64,000 bases of DNA from Clostridiales bacterium (GCA_003525075.1 DQFO01000021.1:1-64000); one strand, 5' to 3'; positions 24,644 through 34,035 are shown, counted from the first letter of the stretch. Numbers and translations: made by a program. Notes: generated from the letters alone by a model not told the origin.

Positions 24644-24785
24644 AATTTTGGCGAGCACTGAGGCTGTTAAAGCTTTGCTTGTTACAGCCTCAGTATTGTG
24701 TAACTGAAAATTTTATTTAAAAAGCAAGGGCGCATACGCAGTGTATGTAACCGCGTTTTAAATAAAATTTAACACAGCCAAAATT
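24644..24785. repeat. Nested palindromic intergenic element
   Basis: An outer inverted repeat AATTTTGGC (24644-24652) with GCCAAAATT (24777-24785) encloses two further perfect stems: 11 bp (24657-24667 with 24684-24694) and 15 bp (24708-24722 with 24756-24770). Together they can form a three-way junction. Its inner loops are more GC-rich than the surroundings. It fills most of the sbcC-addA gap. It may be a small mobile repeat or a structured RNA or processing site. Confidence 0.6.
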
Positions 24786-24796
24786 GTAATTATTTT

Positions 24797-27466
24797 CTAA
24801 CTCTCTACAGTTATCTTGCTTCCCTCTGTCGACTTAGTAACAATAACCTTCTTATCAATTCTCTCTTTCAATTCTGTAACATGGCTAATTATTCCAATCA
24901 ACTTATGATTATCTGTTAACTGATTTAATGTATTTATTGCCTGTTCTCTTGACTCTGTATCTAATGATCCAAAACCCTCATCAATAAACATTGTATCAAC
25001 AACAATTCCACCAGAATAACTTTGTATAACATCTGATAAACCAAGTGCAAGTGATAATGCTGCCTTAAATGCCTCTCCACCTGATAAAGATTTTACATCT
25101 CTTCTTTTTCCATTATAATTATCTATTACTTCAAGTTCAAGTCCTATTTTGTCAGATACTCTTTCAGAACTTTCTTTTCTTACTAATAAAAATCTATTAT
25201 CTGTCATTTTTAATAATCTTTTATTTGCTTCAATAATTACCATATCAAAATATGATGCTTGTACAAATTGCTCAAATTCAATTCTTCTTTTTCCATAAAC
25301 TGTTCCATTTGCTATTTTAGATAAATCTTCTACCATTGTAAATTCTTTTATTTTTGAGTCTAATTTTTTTGAATTTGTTTGTAAATCTACTAAAATTCTA
25401 TTATTATTTTCAAATATTCTGTGATATTCCATTTGTTGTCTTCTCATATTTTCAAGTTCTTGTTTTTTATTATTAAATTCTTGAATTTTTGCTGTTAGAT
25501 CTACTTTTTCAAATCCTTTAATTTCTTTTTGAATTTCTTCTAATTTAGTTGCATTTATAGTTACATCTGTTTTATATTTTTCTATTTCTTTGCTAAATAT
25601 TTCTATTTGCAAATTGTTTAATACTGATTTTTTATATTGTTCTTCATTTTCAAATCCAAGCTCTTTTAATGTGTTTTGATAATCATTTTGAGCCTTTTCT
25701 TGTTTTTGTAATAGTTCATCTATTTGTTTTTTATTTTCTTCTTGTTGTGTTTGAAGTTTTAAAAATTCTTCTCTTTCTTTTGAAATTTTATTTGTTATTT
25801 TTTCCTTAAATATGTCATATTCAAAACTCTCTATTACAATGTCTTTTAACATTATTTGCTTATAATTATCATTTAATTGATTATATGCTTTCTCTAATTT
25901 TTCTGATATTTCTGCATATTTTTTATTATATAATTCTACATCTGGCTTTTCTCCAAATTCTTTTATTAATGTTTCTATTTTACTATTTATTTCAGTAACT
26001 TTATTTGTAGCATCTGTAAGAATTTTTCGACTTTTTTCTTCTTTTTCCTTCAAATTATCCAATTCTTCTTTTGTTAATACACTTTTTGATTTTATAGCAA
26101 GATTTGGATGATGTAAACTTCCACATACAGGACAAGGCTCATTTTCTTTAAGTTTTTCTGCTAATATTCCTGCTTGTTCTCTGAAAAATTCTTTTTCTTT
26201 TTCAAGCACTTCTGTACTCAATTTTTCCCATTCTGCTTCAATTTTTTGTGCATTTTCACTTGCTATTTTTTTATTTTCTTGTTCTTTTATAATTACTTGT
26301 AATTTTTTTATTTTATCTTCTAATTCTGTTTTTCCATCTTTTAATTCACTATATTTTTGAAATTGAACTTTTATAATTTCTATTAATTCTAAAATTTGCT
26401 TAAATTTTTCTTCTTTTTTCTTTCCAAGTTCAATCTTTTCAGAAATATCTTGTAAAACTTTTTGCTTTTGTGAAATCTCTTTTTCTAACTCTTTTTTCTT
26501 ATCTTCTTTAGGTAAAATCTTATTTATTATTTCTTGACTTTTTTGAATTAATATTTCTTTTTGTTTTATATCTTCTTGTTTTTCCTGTAATACTTTTTGT
26601 TCCTCTTGTAATTTTTGGCATCTATCTATTTTATCATTTTTATCTTTTTGAGCCGTTATTTCTTTTTCCATCTTTGAATTTTCATCACTTTGTTTACTTA
26701 TTTGTTCTTGACATTTTTCAAATTGTTCTGAATTTATTTTTATTTCTTGTTGCAATTTTTCTAAAATCTCTTGAATAAATAACTCATTTACATCTTTTGG
26801 TTGTACTGATTGTATTCCATCTTTCCAAACAATATTTGAACTATTAATTGCAAAATAATCTTTTAATTGCTCCAATTCTGCTTTTGCAATTCTTGTTTTA
26901 TCTGCTAATCTTTTGGCAATTTGATTATATATATCTGTATCAAATATTCTTCTAAAGATTTCTGTTCTATCTTTACTTTCTGCAAAAAGTATTTTTAAAA
27001 ATTCACCTTGTGCAAGCATTGATATTTGTTTAAATTGTTTTGAATTTATTCCTAATATTTCTTCTATTTTTATATCTACATTTTTTGTGCCTGATATAAC
27101 TTTATCATCATATTCTAATGATGCATCTGCACTTGTTTTTGTTGTTCCTTCTCCTCTTTTCTTAGTCCTTTCATAAGCTGGATTTCTTCTTATTTTATAT
27201 TTTTTGTTTTTATGTGTAAATTCCAATTCTACAAATGTTTCTGTATCATTATCTGCAAAATCACTTCTAACAGATGGTACTGGTCTATTTGAACCACTTA
27301 CTTCTCCAAATAATGCAAAAGATATTGAATCAAATATTGTTGTTTTTCCTGCCCCTGTATCACCTGTAATTAAAAATATTCCACTTTCCCCAAGCTTTTC
27401 AAAATCTATATCTATACAATTTTTATATGGACCAAATGCACTTATTTTTATCTTTAATGGTTTCAT
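24797..27466 (-). CDS. sbcC: DNA repair exonuclease subunit SbcC
   Basis: An 889-residue SMC/Rad50-like ATPase that, with SbcD, cleaves hairpins and protein-blocked DNA ends. Walker A GDTGAGKTTIFDSISFALFG starts at 35. Two long coiled-coil arms flank a zinc hook CPVCGSLHHP near the middle. The C-terminal lobe has the signature LSGGEAFKAALSLALGLSDV and Walker B FIDEGFGSLD. The ATG overlaps the sbcD stop (TAATG), with the ribosome site GGAG inside sbcD, so the pair is translationally coupled. Confidence 0.95.
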   Translation of the reverse strand: MKPLKIKISAFGPYKNCIDIDFEKLGESGIFLITGDTGAGKTTIFDSISFALFGEVSGSNRPVPSVRSDFADNDTETFVELEFTHKNKKYKIRRNPAYERTKKRGEGTTKTSADASLEYDDKVISGTKNVDIKIEEILGINSKQFKQISMLAQGEFLKILFAESKDRTEIFRRIFDTDIYNQIAKRLADKTRIAKAELEQLKDYFAINSSNIVWKDGIQSVQPKDVNELFIQEILEKLQQEIKINSEQFEKCQEQISKQSDENSKMEKEITAQKDKNDKIDRCQKLQEEQKVLQEKQEDIKQKEILIQKSQEIINKILPKEDKKKELEKEISQKQKVLQDISEKIELGKKKEEKFKQILELIEIIKVQFQKYSELKDGKTELEDKIKKLQVIIKEQENKKIASENAQKIEAEWEKLSTEVLEKEKEFFREQAGILAEKLKENEPCPVCGSLHHPNLAIKSKSVLTKEELDNLKEKEEKSRKILTDATNKVTEINSKIETLIKEFGEKPDVELYNKKYAEISEKLEKAYNQLNDNYKQIMLKDIVIESFEYDIFKEKITNKISKEREEFLKLQTQQEENKKQIDELLQKQEKAQNDYQNTLKELGFENEEQYKKSVLNNLQIEIFSKEIEKYKTDVTINATKLEEIQKEIKGFEKVDLTAKIQEFNNKKQELENMRRQQMEYHRIFENNNRILVDLQTNSKKLDSKIKEFTMVEDLSKIANGTVYGKRRIEFEQFVQASYFDMVIIEANKRLLKMTDNRFLLVRKESSERVSDKIGLELEVIDNYNGKRRDVKSLSGGEAFKAALSLALGLSDVIQSYSGGIVVDTMFIDEGFGSLDTESREQAINTLNQLTDNHKLIGIISHVTELKERIDKKVIVTKSTEGSKITVES

Positions 27467-28608
27467 TAATTCTCCTTTACTTCTTTTATGATTTTTTCAA
27501 TATACTCTTTTTGCTCATCATTTAATTCCACATTATTTTGAAATTTATAAAATTCATTAAATAATTCTATTTCACTTTTATTTTTTACTTCTTTTAAATT
27601 TTCTTGTTGAATTTCTAATGTTGTTTTTGAATTTTGAATTTCTAATTTTAATACATTTGGATATATGCTTCTTATTTGCCCAATTGCATCATATAAAGGT
27701 TCTTCATTTGTTATAATTGCTCTAATATAATCATCTGTATTTGTTCCCTCATAATTTTCCTTTTTTAGCAATTCTTCAATTGTATCTTTAATCTCTCTCA
27801 TATCTCTTAATGGCACTAATTCTTCAAGTTTTATATCAATATTTCCTTTTTCTTTAAATTCTAATATTGGCATTGTTTTTTTATGTTTTACTTCTGAAAA
27901 AGAATATTTTAACATTGTTCCAGCATATCTTGCAGTATCTCTTCCAATTCTTTGTGGTCTATGTACATGTCCTATTGCAACATAATCAAATTTATCATAA
28001 TTTGATACGTCAACATTGTCTGTTCCACCAAGTGATAATACTTCTGAATCTGTTCTCTCAACCTCTTCACCTCTTGCTGTTACAAATTGGTGTGTTAATA
28101 TAATGTTTCTTTCATTTGTATTAATCTCTTCTTTTTCAATTATTTTATGTATCATCTCATCATATCCAAATTGTTCATCATCAAAATATTGCTTTACTTC
28201 AACAGGTTTTACAAATGGTAACATATAAATATTTAATTTACCATATTCATCTTCTAATTCTACCTTTTTTATTTTTCCATCATATTTACTTGAAATATAT
28301 AAACCTTCTTCTTCAAATATTTTATTTCCAAAACCTAATCTTTCTTTAGAATCATGATTTCCTGCAATTATAAATACTTTTCTTTTTAATTCTCTTATTA
28401 AAACATTTAAAAATTCATCTAATAAATCAACAGCCTCTGTTGGTGGAATACTCCTATCATAGATATCTCCTGATATTAAGATTGTTTCTATATTTTCTTC
28501 TTTTATTTTTTCTATAATTTTATTTAACATATATTTTTGATCTTCTAAAAATGATTGTTCTTGTAATATTTTTCCTAAATGTAAATCTGCTAAATGTAAA
28601 ATTTTCAT
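27466..28608 (-). CDS. sbcD: DNA repair exonuclease subunit SbcD
   Basis: A 380-residue Mre11-type metallophosphoesterase, the nuclease partner of SbcC. The metal motifs are in order: LADLHLGK at the start, SGDIYDRSIPP, AGNHDSKERL, LTHQF, and AIGHVHRPQ. The ATG at 28608 has GGAG upstream and begins with the canonical MKILHLADLHLG; an earlier in-frame codon would extend over the promoter. First gene of the sbcDC operon. Confidence 0.95.
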   Translation of the reverse strand: MKILHLADLHLGKILQEQSFLEDQKYMLNKIIEKIKEENIETILISGDIYDRSIPPTEAVDLLDEFLNVLIRELKRKVFIIAGNHDSKERLGFGNKIFEEEGLYISSKYDGKIKKVELEDEYGKLNIYMLPFVKPVEVKQYFDDEQFGYDEMIHKIIEKEEINTNERNIILTHQFVTARGEEVERTDSEVLSLGGTDNVDVSNYDKFDYVAIGHVHRPQRIGRDTARYAGTMLKYSFSEVKHKKTMPILEFKEKGNIDIKLEELVPLRDMREIKDTIEELLKKENYEGTNTDDYIRAIITNEEPLYDAIGQIRSIYPNVLKLEIQNSKTTLEIQQENLKEVKNKSEIELFNEFYKFQNNVELNDEQKEYIEKIIKEVKEN

Positions 28609-28633
28609 AATTAATCTCCTTTTTTCAATTTGA

Positions 28634-28661
28634 ATTATACCATAATTAGATTTGTTTTCAA
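28634..28661 (-). promoter_or_regulatory. Promoter of sbcDC
   Basis: TTGAAA (28661-28656), a 16-bp spacer and TATAAT (28639-28634), with TG one base upstream of the -10. It diverges from the plus-strand promoter at 28678-28706. Confidence 0.75.
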
Positions 28662-28677
28662 ACATTTTTATTAATTA

Positions 28678-28706
28678 TTGACTAAATATATTCTAGATGC
28701 TATAAT
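28678..28706 (+). promoter_or_regulatory. Promoter of the orphan gene at 28755
   Basis: TTGACT, a 17-bp spacer and TATAAT with an extended TGC before it. Confidence 0.8.
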
Positions 28707-28754
28707 CGAGCTATCAAGTCAATTAACTTAATACTTTTGAAAGGGGATTCAATT

Positions 28755-29234
28755 ATGACTGGTTTTGAATTTTTGAAGCAATATCGGGAATTATATGAAG
28801 AAGAAATTGAATTAGCTCAAATTAAACACAATGCCTTTGATGTATTTGATTCATGTGCAACAGAAGATTTGGAAACAAGTTTAAAAATCAATTGGGGTCC
28901 TCTATATAATTGGGATAATTATTATCCTCATAGTCATGAATTTTTTATTCAAGATTTTGATTATGTAGACTCCTGTTTTAAAGCTGTTGTAAATGGTCAT
29001 ATGTCTCGGGAAGAACTTCAAACAGCACTGTCTCCAAGTGTTCTGAGTATCGAAAGATATTATTCTCAAGTTAAAGCTGATAAAGAGTATACTGAAAGTA
29101 TTATTGAAGAAAAACTTCGTACTTTTATTGAAGGAATTGATACAAATGCTATTATTCGTAATATTTTGTATCTTTCTGTTCCTTATTTAAAAGACTTTTT
29201 GATTGGATTCTTAATACTTGATAAAGATGCATAA
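28755..29234 (+). CDS. Orphan protein of unknown function (159 aa)
   Basis: A soluble, acidic, mostly helical 159-residue protein, one of only three plus-strand genes. No family recognised. The middle is rich in aromatic residues (INWGPLYNWDNYYPHSHEFF), and the C-terminus is hydrophobic (YLSVPYLKDFLIGFLILDKD) but does not look like a membrane helix. AAAGGGGA precedes the ATG at 28755; an upstream TTG in frame is unlikely. It has its own promoter and a strong terminator. Codons are less AT-biased than the neighbours. Confidence 0.65.
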   Translation: MTGFEFLKQYRELYEEEIELAQIKHNAFDVFDSCATEDLETSLKINWGPLYNWDNYYPHSHEFFIQDFDYVDSCFKAVVNGHMSREELQTALSPSVLSIERYYSQVKADKEYTESIIEEKLRTFIEGIDTNAIIRNILYLSVPYLKDFLIGFLILDKDA

Positions 29235-29236
29235 TC

Positions 29237-29283
29237 TAAAAAGAAACCCTAATGTAATAAATATTACTTTAGGGTTTCTTTTG
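29237..29283. terminator. Bidirectional terminator between convergent genes
   Basis: A long stem (AAAAGAAACCCTAA and GTAATA pairing with ATTAC and TTAGGGTTTCTTTT, one mismatch) with A and T tracts on both sides. It serves the plus-strand gene at 28755 and the minus-strand gene at 29286. Confidence 0.85.
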
Positions 29284-29285
29284 TA

Positions 29286-29621
29286 TTAAAATATTTCTAC
29301 ATCTTCACTTGATGTTGTTTCATTATTATCTAAATCAATTACTTCATCTTCTACTTTTTCTGCAACTACTTTTGTATTCCCAAAAGAAAATACTTTTTTC
29401 TCATTTCTTGCTTTTTCTTCGAATTTTTTATTAAATTCTGCTCTTACATCATTTAATGTTGATTGCATTGCTCCAAACATTTCTTCAACATCTTCTTTTG
29501 TAAAATCGTAGCTGTTACTTCTTGCCATTGGCTCTAATATTTGCATATCATGTAATACGTTATTTACTCTCTTTCCTGCATATTCCATAAATTTGTTTCT
29601 TTTTTCTTCATTTATTTCCAT
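29286..29621 (-). CDS. Small helical acidic protein, function unknown
   Basis: A 111-residue soluble protein. The first 75 residues look helical (EEKRNKFMEYAGKRVNNVLH, MFGAMQSTLNDVRAEFNKKF), followed by a beta-like FSFGNTKVVAEK and an acidic tail with DLDNNETTSSEDVEIF. No family recognised. The ATG at 29621 has an AAAGGA ribosome site; the TTG six codons earlier is less likely. Confidence 0.6.
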   Translation of the reverse strand: MEINEEKRNKFMEYAGKRVNNVLHDMQILEPMARSNSYDFTKEDVEEMFGAMQSTLNDVRAEFNKKFEEKARNEKKVFSFGNTKVVAEKVEDEVIDLDNNETTSSEDVEIF

Positions 29622-29728
29622 CTTTATACATCCTTTCAACTGATTTAATCTTGCTTTACTATATCACAATTTTTGATAAAAATCTACTTTTTAATCAAAT
29701 TTTTTTACGCAATTATCACATAATTTAA

Positions 29729-29757
29729 TTGACTTTTTACAAAAATTTTGTTATTAT
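29729..29757 (+). promoter_or_regulatory. Promoter of the Ser/Thr-rich surface protein gene
   Basis: TTGACT, a 17-bp spacer and TATTAT, 42 bp before the start codon. Confidence 0.65.
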
Positions 29758-29798
29758 TATTTGGTATTAAAAATGAAATTTTTAGGAGGTTTTTACAA

Positions 29799-30134
29799 AT
29801 GTCAAAATTATCAAAAATATTTTTTATTATAGGAATTTTAATTATTAGTTTATTATATAGTAGTTCTATTTCTTTTGCAGCTACAGCAGATATGAATTTA
29901 TCTAGTTCAACATCTTCACAGTCTACAAGTACATCAAGTTCATCTACAAGTACATCAAGTTCATCTACAAAAGCCACAAATACAACACCTACAAAGTCAA
30001 CTCAATATTCTACAACTGTTAGCGCTTCAAATTTTGATTTACAATTAACAAATATTTTAAGTATTTGTCTTATAGTTGTTGGAGTTTTACTTATTTTATT
30101 AGCAATAGCAATTTTAATTAGATTAAAAAATTAA
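29799..30134 (+). CDS. Secreted Ser/Thr-rich protein with C-terminal membrane anchor
   Basis: A 111-residue protein. Residues 1-28 are a signal peptide (KIFFIIGILIISLLYSSSIS, then SFAA), and residues 30-70 are a low-complexity Ser/Thr tract with a tandem repeat. Residues 83-107 form a membrane helix with a short positive tail RLKN and no LPXTG-type signal. The layout suggests a short stalk or spacer displayed on the membrane and possibly glycosylated. AGGAGG lies 9 bases before the ATG. Function unknown. Confidence 0.7.
   Translation: MSKLSKIFFIIGILIISLLYSSSISFAATADMNLSSSTSSQSTSTSSSSTSTSSSSTKATNTTPTKSTQYSTTVSASNFDLQLTNILSICLIVVGVLLILLAIAILIRLKN
29922..29970 (+). repeat. 21-bp in-frame tandem repeat
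   Basis: About 2.3 exact copies of a 21-bp unit starting TCTACAAGTACATC, encoding STSTSSS-type repeats. The exact identity suggests recent duplication and possible length variation between strains. Confidence 0.75.
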
Positions 30135-30168
30135 AAAGAATAATCAATTTAATGATTATTCTTTTTAA
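30131..30168. terminator. Bidirectional terminator between convergent genes
   Basis: A perfect 14-bp stem (AAAAAGAATAATCA, 30133-30146 with 30153-30166) with a 6-base loop and T runs on both strands. Confidence 0.8.
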
Positions 30169-30169
30169 T

Positions 30170-31201
30170 TTATATATTACTTTTCAAATTTTTCTTAAAC
30201 TCTTTAAATTCTATAATATTTTCTTGCGTATATCCTTTCAAAGAATCATTTGGTAATTTATCACAAATTTTATCAAAGGCTTTTTCAAATTCATCTGAAA
30301 TTTTTCCTTTTGTATCTAAACATTGAAATTGTGTTTTACCATCATTTAATAAAATTATAATATTGTTTGAAATAGAAACTACTCCATAATATTTTAATCT
30401 ATGTGTATATATCCATTTTATATCTGAAAATTTAACTGCTACAAATGTTTCTCCTGTTGTATCTACAAGGAAGTCTTTTGTTACAATTAATTTATCATTG
30501 AAAAATGTTTCTTCAACATTATCTTCCAATTGTTTTTCTAATTCTTTTTCATAACTATTTTTTTCTAAATATTTGAACGTTTTTATTCTTATTACTTTAT
30601 TACATATTTGAATAATTATTGTAACAAATAATGTTATTACTGATATTAAAACTAATATTAGTTCTAATGATACATCTACTGGATTTTCTGATGTATCTAA
30701 TAGTACACTTCCAAAATAATCTTCAAATTGATCTACAGTAATTTTTTGTTCATCATCAAGACCTTCATTAAAAAAATCAATTGCAATTTGCCTTAAATCA
30801 TCTGGTACTTCCTTAGTAATTCCATAAACATTTACTGAAGCTGGTCTATTTTCTATATTACCATATGTGTATTCATGTATATTATTCAATTCTTCTAATT
30901 CAACACTACTTAAACTAACAATATATCCAACCCCATTATTTATTGCAACATAATATTTTTCATCATCTGGTCCTATAGCAATTTCATCACTCAATCCATC
31001 AATTTGTAAATATACATATTTTCCTGCTTCAGTTCCTATTGCACCATTTTGAGATAAATCTGTTGCATTAGGCTTTTCTTTCTCAATTCTATCACTCATT
31101 ATAAATACTGATAATATAATTACTACAATACATATAAATTCTATTATAAAAAACTTCTTTGAAGTATGTTTACCTTGTTTCAATGATTCTTTTACTTTCA
31201 T
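30170..31201 (-). CDS. Membrane protein with two helices, function unknown
   Basis: A 343-residue protein with a membrane helix near residues 17-38, an extracytoplasmic domain (about 45-175), a second helix near 180-205 and a cytoplasmic C-terminal domain. The C-terminal part has a PH-like feel (FVAVKFSDIKWIYTHRL then NNIIILLNDGKTQFQC). No family recognised with confidence. The second ATG (31201) is preferred because the GGGG ribosome site is too close to the first. Last gene of the operon beginning at queA. Confidence 0.65.
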   Translation of the reverse strand: MKVKESLKQGKHTSKKFFIIEFICIVVIILSVFIMSDRIEKEKPNATDLSQNGAIGTEAGKYVYLQIDGLSDEIAIGPDDEKYYVAINNGVGYIVSLSSVELEELNNIHEYTYGNIENRPASVNVYGITKEVPDDLRQIAIDFFNEGLDDEQKITVDQFEDYFGSVLLDTSENPVDVSLELILVLISVITLFVTIIIQICNKVIRIKTFKYLEKNSYEKELEKQLEDNVEETFFNDKLIVTKDFLVDTTGETFVAVKFSDIKWIYTHRLKYYGVVSISNNIIILLNDGKTQFQCLDTKGKISDEFEKAFDKICDKLPNDSLKGYTQENIIEFKEFKKNLKSNI

Positions 31202-31214
31202 TTTCATTCCCCTT

Positions 31215-31472
31215 TTAAATCCATCTATATATAAATAATGCTATTGCCATGCCAATAATACTTGCCATATTTATATTAATTGTAAATCCAAATGTTATTT
31301 TTAACACACTCAAATCTAATACTAATGGTTGTGATAATCCAAATTCTTGTCCAAAAGCAAGCCAGCTTAGCCAATCAACTTGTGCTGAAAGCTTTCCTAT
31401 TAAGCCTCCAATTACAAGTCCTGCACAAATAAATATTATTAAAATCCATGTATTTTTATTTTTTACTGCCAT
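31215..31472 (-). CDS. Small DUF4321-like membrane protein
   Basis: An 85-residue protein with two membrane helices (about 8-27 and 62-82). Between them is the sequence FGLSQPLVLDLSVLKITFGF, followed by ININMASIIG, which matches my recollection of the DUF4321 family found across Clostridia. Function unknown. It is 54 bp after the WG-repeat gene and 13 bp before the next gene. Confidence 0.7.
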   Translation of the reverse strand: MAVKNKNTWILIIFICAGLVIGGLIGKLSAQVDWLSWLAFGQEFGLSQPLVLDLSVLKITFGFTININMASIIGMAIALFIYRWI

Positions 31473-31526
31473 TTTTCTTTTTAAATGTTATCTTTAACAT
31501 TTTCTCCTTTCTTCTTTTGCTACTTA

Positions 31527-32870
31527 TTACTCACTAACACCCATTGATGCAAAAAATTCTTCTATATCTCTTGTTATATCACTTGTTCCACCATATGTCA
31601 TATAATATGTATTTTTTCCAGTTGAGGCATCTGTTTTTAGATATACTGTATTAAGAGGTGCTCCAATTCTTATTGTTCCTTTTCTATTAATAAGGTTATA
31701 ACTTGTTTTATCTGTTTTTACTACAATTAAATTTAAACTTGGTATTTCTACAACTGGATATGTATTTGTTACTTTTGATTCTTTACATCCAACATCAACA
31801 AATGAAAAATCTGTTATTCTCTCTCCTTTTGTGTTATAGAATCCCCACATATTATTATATTTAACTGGTATTAATTCATTTACAAGTATATATTGATTTT
31901 CAAGTCTATTTTCTTTAAATGAATTTGAGTCAACACCGATTTGTTGGAAACTTGAGGATAATAAAACATCTCCTGTTGTTTTTACTATTCCATATAAATT
32001 ATTTTCTTTTACCAAATATAATCCTAATTCATTATCACATATTTTTATTTCATCATATGCTACTTTTAATTTAATCTTTCCACTTGCATCTGTCATTCCA
32101 TATTTACCATTACTTTCTACTAAAAATTGTGATGAATATGGAAAATATGAAATTAGATCATATTTAGCCTCTAAAACATTTTTACCTGTTGATACATTCA
32201 TTACTCCATATTTTTTGTTAGAATCATCTGTTTGATATATCAATAATCCTTCTAATATTGCTTTTTTATCACTAATTGTTTCAGGACCATTTTTTTCATC
32301 TAATTTATATTGTTGAAGATATGCTGTAACTAAATAATCTAGTGTATATATATTAATTGTTTTTGTGTCTTCTGCATATTCAAAAATTATATTAAATGCT
32401 TTTTCAATTCCATCTTCAGTTGTATATAATTCTCCGTCTTTTTCAACAACCTTCTTGTCAATTTCTACTTGTTCTATTGGGAATCCATCTCTTGAAATAA
32501 TTATTGTATTTGAACTTACTGTAAATAATGCTATTTCTTCTCCACTATCCACATAACATTTTGTGCTGTCTTCAGACTTTGTTGAATAATCACCTGCATA
32601 ATCTGAATATCCAAAATATTTTGCAATTTTTCTTATTGGAAAATACATTTCTGTTTTATTATCACTTGTAGTTGTCATTTGAACTAATTTTCCGAAATCA
32701 TTTTGTGAAACTCCATTTATTTTTACTTTTAATATAGATGTTTTTATATACATAATTGCACAAAATATTATTGTTGTTAGTAAAACAAGTAAAATTATAA
32801 ATATTCCTATAAATATAGGAGCTTTTGACTTTTTCTTTGTTTGTTTTTCTTCTTCATAATATAATTCCAT
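31527..32870 (-). CDS. Membrane-anchored WG-repeat protein
   Basis: A 447-residue protein with a cytoplasmic start, a membrane helix at about 18-42, an outer domain resembling copper amine oxidase N-terminal stalks (MYFPIRKIAKYFGYSDYAG), and from about 215 at least four WG repeats, recognisable in KKYGVMNVSTGKNVLEAKYD, GKYGMTDASGKIKLKVAYDE, NLYGIVKTTGDVLLSSSFQQ and NMWGFYNTKGERITDFSF. WG repeats fold as beta structures for ligand or wall contact. Target unknown. It follows tgt by 24 bp. Confidence 0.8.
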   Translation of the reverse strand: MELYYEEEKQTKKKSKAPIFIGIFIILLVLLTTIIFCAIMYIKTSILKVKINGVSQNDFGKLVQMTTTSDNKTEMYFPIRKIAKYFGYSDYAGDYSTKSEDSTKCYVDSGEEIALFTVSSNTIIISRDGFPIEQVEIDKKVVEKDGELYTTEDGIEKAFNIIFEYAEDTKTINIYTLDYLVTAYLQQYKLDEKNGPETISDKKAILEGLLIYQTDDSNKKYGVMNVSTGKNVLEAKYDLISYFPYSSQFLVESNGKYGMTDASGKIKLKVAYDEIKICDNELGLYLVKENNLYGIVKTTGDVLLSSSFQQIGVDSNSFKENRLENQYILVNELIPVKYNNMWGFYNTKGERITDFSFVDVGCKESKVTNTYPVVEIPSLNLIVVKTDKTSYNLINRKGTIRIGAPLNTVYLKTDASTGKNTYYMTYGGTSDITRDIEEFFASMGVSE

Positions 32871-32894
32871 TGTATTTACGCCCCTTTCTTTTCT

Positions 32895-34019
32895 TTAGTC
32901 TTCATATCCATATTTTTTATAAAATTCTGTTCTAAAATCTCCTAAACAATCATTTTCTATGGCTGTTCTAATATTTTCCATTAATCTAGTTAAAAATCTT
33001 AAATTATGTATTGAAAGTAATCTTACCCCTAATATTTCATTCGCTTTTACTAGATGTCTTATATATGCTCTTGTATAATTTTTACATGTATAACAATCAC
33101 ATTCTGGATCTAACGGTGTCCAATCTCTTTCATATGTTGCATTTCTTACAACTACTTTTCCATGTGATGTTAATGCTGTTCCATTTCTTGCAATTCTTGT
33201 TGGTAATACACAATCACACATATCTATTCCAGCTAGTGCTGCTTCTATTAAATAATCTGGTGTTCCAACACCCATTAAATATCTTGGTTTATCTTTTGGC
33301 ATTAATGGTGTTGTATAATATAACATTTTTAAGAATTCTTCTTTTGGTTCACCAACACTTATTCCTCCTATTGCATATCCTGGTAAGTCTAATGCAATTA
33401 AATCTTCTGCTGATTTTTTTCTTAAATCTTCAAAAAATCCACCTTGTATGATTCCAAATAATGCTTGATTTTCTGTTGTATGTGCTTCTTTACATCTTTT
33501 AGCCCATCTTGTTGTTCTTTCCATTGAATTTTTTGTATACTCATATGTTGATGGATATGGACAACATTCATCAAATGCCATTATTATATCTGCTCCTAAA
33601 TCTTCTTCTGTTTTCATTACACTTTCTGGTGTAAATAAATGTTTACTACCATCTAAATGTGAATGGAATGCTACACCTTCTTCTGTTATTTTTCTTAATG
33701 AACTTAAACTAAATACTTGGAACCCTCCACTATCTGTTAATATTGGTCTATCCCATTTCATAAAGTTATGAAGTCCACCTGCTTCTTTTACAATTTCTTG
33801 ACCTGGTCTTAAATATAAATGATATGTATTTGATAATATTATTTGTGCTTTTACTTCTTCTTTTAATTCTTCTGGAGTCATTGATTTGACTGTAGCTTGT
33901 GTTCCTACTGGCATAAAAATTGGTGTTTGTATATCTCCATGTGGTGTATGAATAACACCTCTTCTTGCACCTGTTTGTTTACATTCGTGTAATAATTCAT
34001 AAGTTACCGCTGGCTTCAT
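32895..34019 (-). CDS. tgt: tRNA-guanine transglycosylase (queuine tRNA-ribosyltransferase)
   Basis: A 374-residue TIM-barrel enzyme that swaps guanine 34 for preQ1 in tRNAs with GUN anticodons. DSGGFQVFSLSSLRKI includes the conserved substrate-binding Asp of the barrel, DECCPYPS and GGISVGEPKE follow, and the zinc site is CDCYTCKNYTRAYIRHL with a later His in LLSIHNLRFL. It belongs to the queA operon, separated from queA by one unknown gene. Confidence 0.97.
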   Translation of the reverse strand: MKPAVTYELLHECKQTGARRGVIHTPHGDIQTPIFMPVGTQATVKSMTPEELKEEVKAQIILSNTYHLYLRPGQEIVKEAGGLHNFMKWDRPILTDSGGFQVFSLSSLRKITEEGVAFHSHLDGSKHLFTPESVMKTEEDLGADIIMAFDECCPYPSTYEYTKNSMERTTRWAKRCKEAHTTENQALFGIIQGGFFEDLRKKSAEDLIALDLPGYAIGGISVGEPKEEFLKMLYYTTPLMPKDKPRYLMGVGTPDYLIEAALAGIDMCDCVLPTRIARNGTALTSHGKVVVRNATYERDWTPLDPECDCYTCKNYTRAYIRHLVKANEILGVRLLSIHNLRFLTRLMENIRTAIENDCLGDFRTEFYKKYGYED

Positions 34020-34035
34020 TTTTTCATCCTTTCTT

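Noticed and set aside
24711..24770. A tRNA-like gene within the cloverleaf-shaped repeat
   Set aside because: No TTCGA arm, anticodon stem of standard length or CCA end; the stems are 9, 11 and 15 bp.
24595..24796. A simple rho-independent terminator after sbcC
   Set aside because: The stems are nested and no T tract follows on the minus strand, so the element was listed as a repeat.
29922..29970. CRISPR array
   Set aside because: The repeats are in frame, contiguous and without spacers; they encode a Ser/Thr tract.
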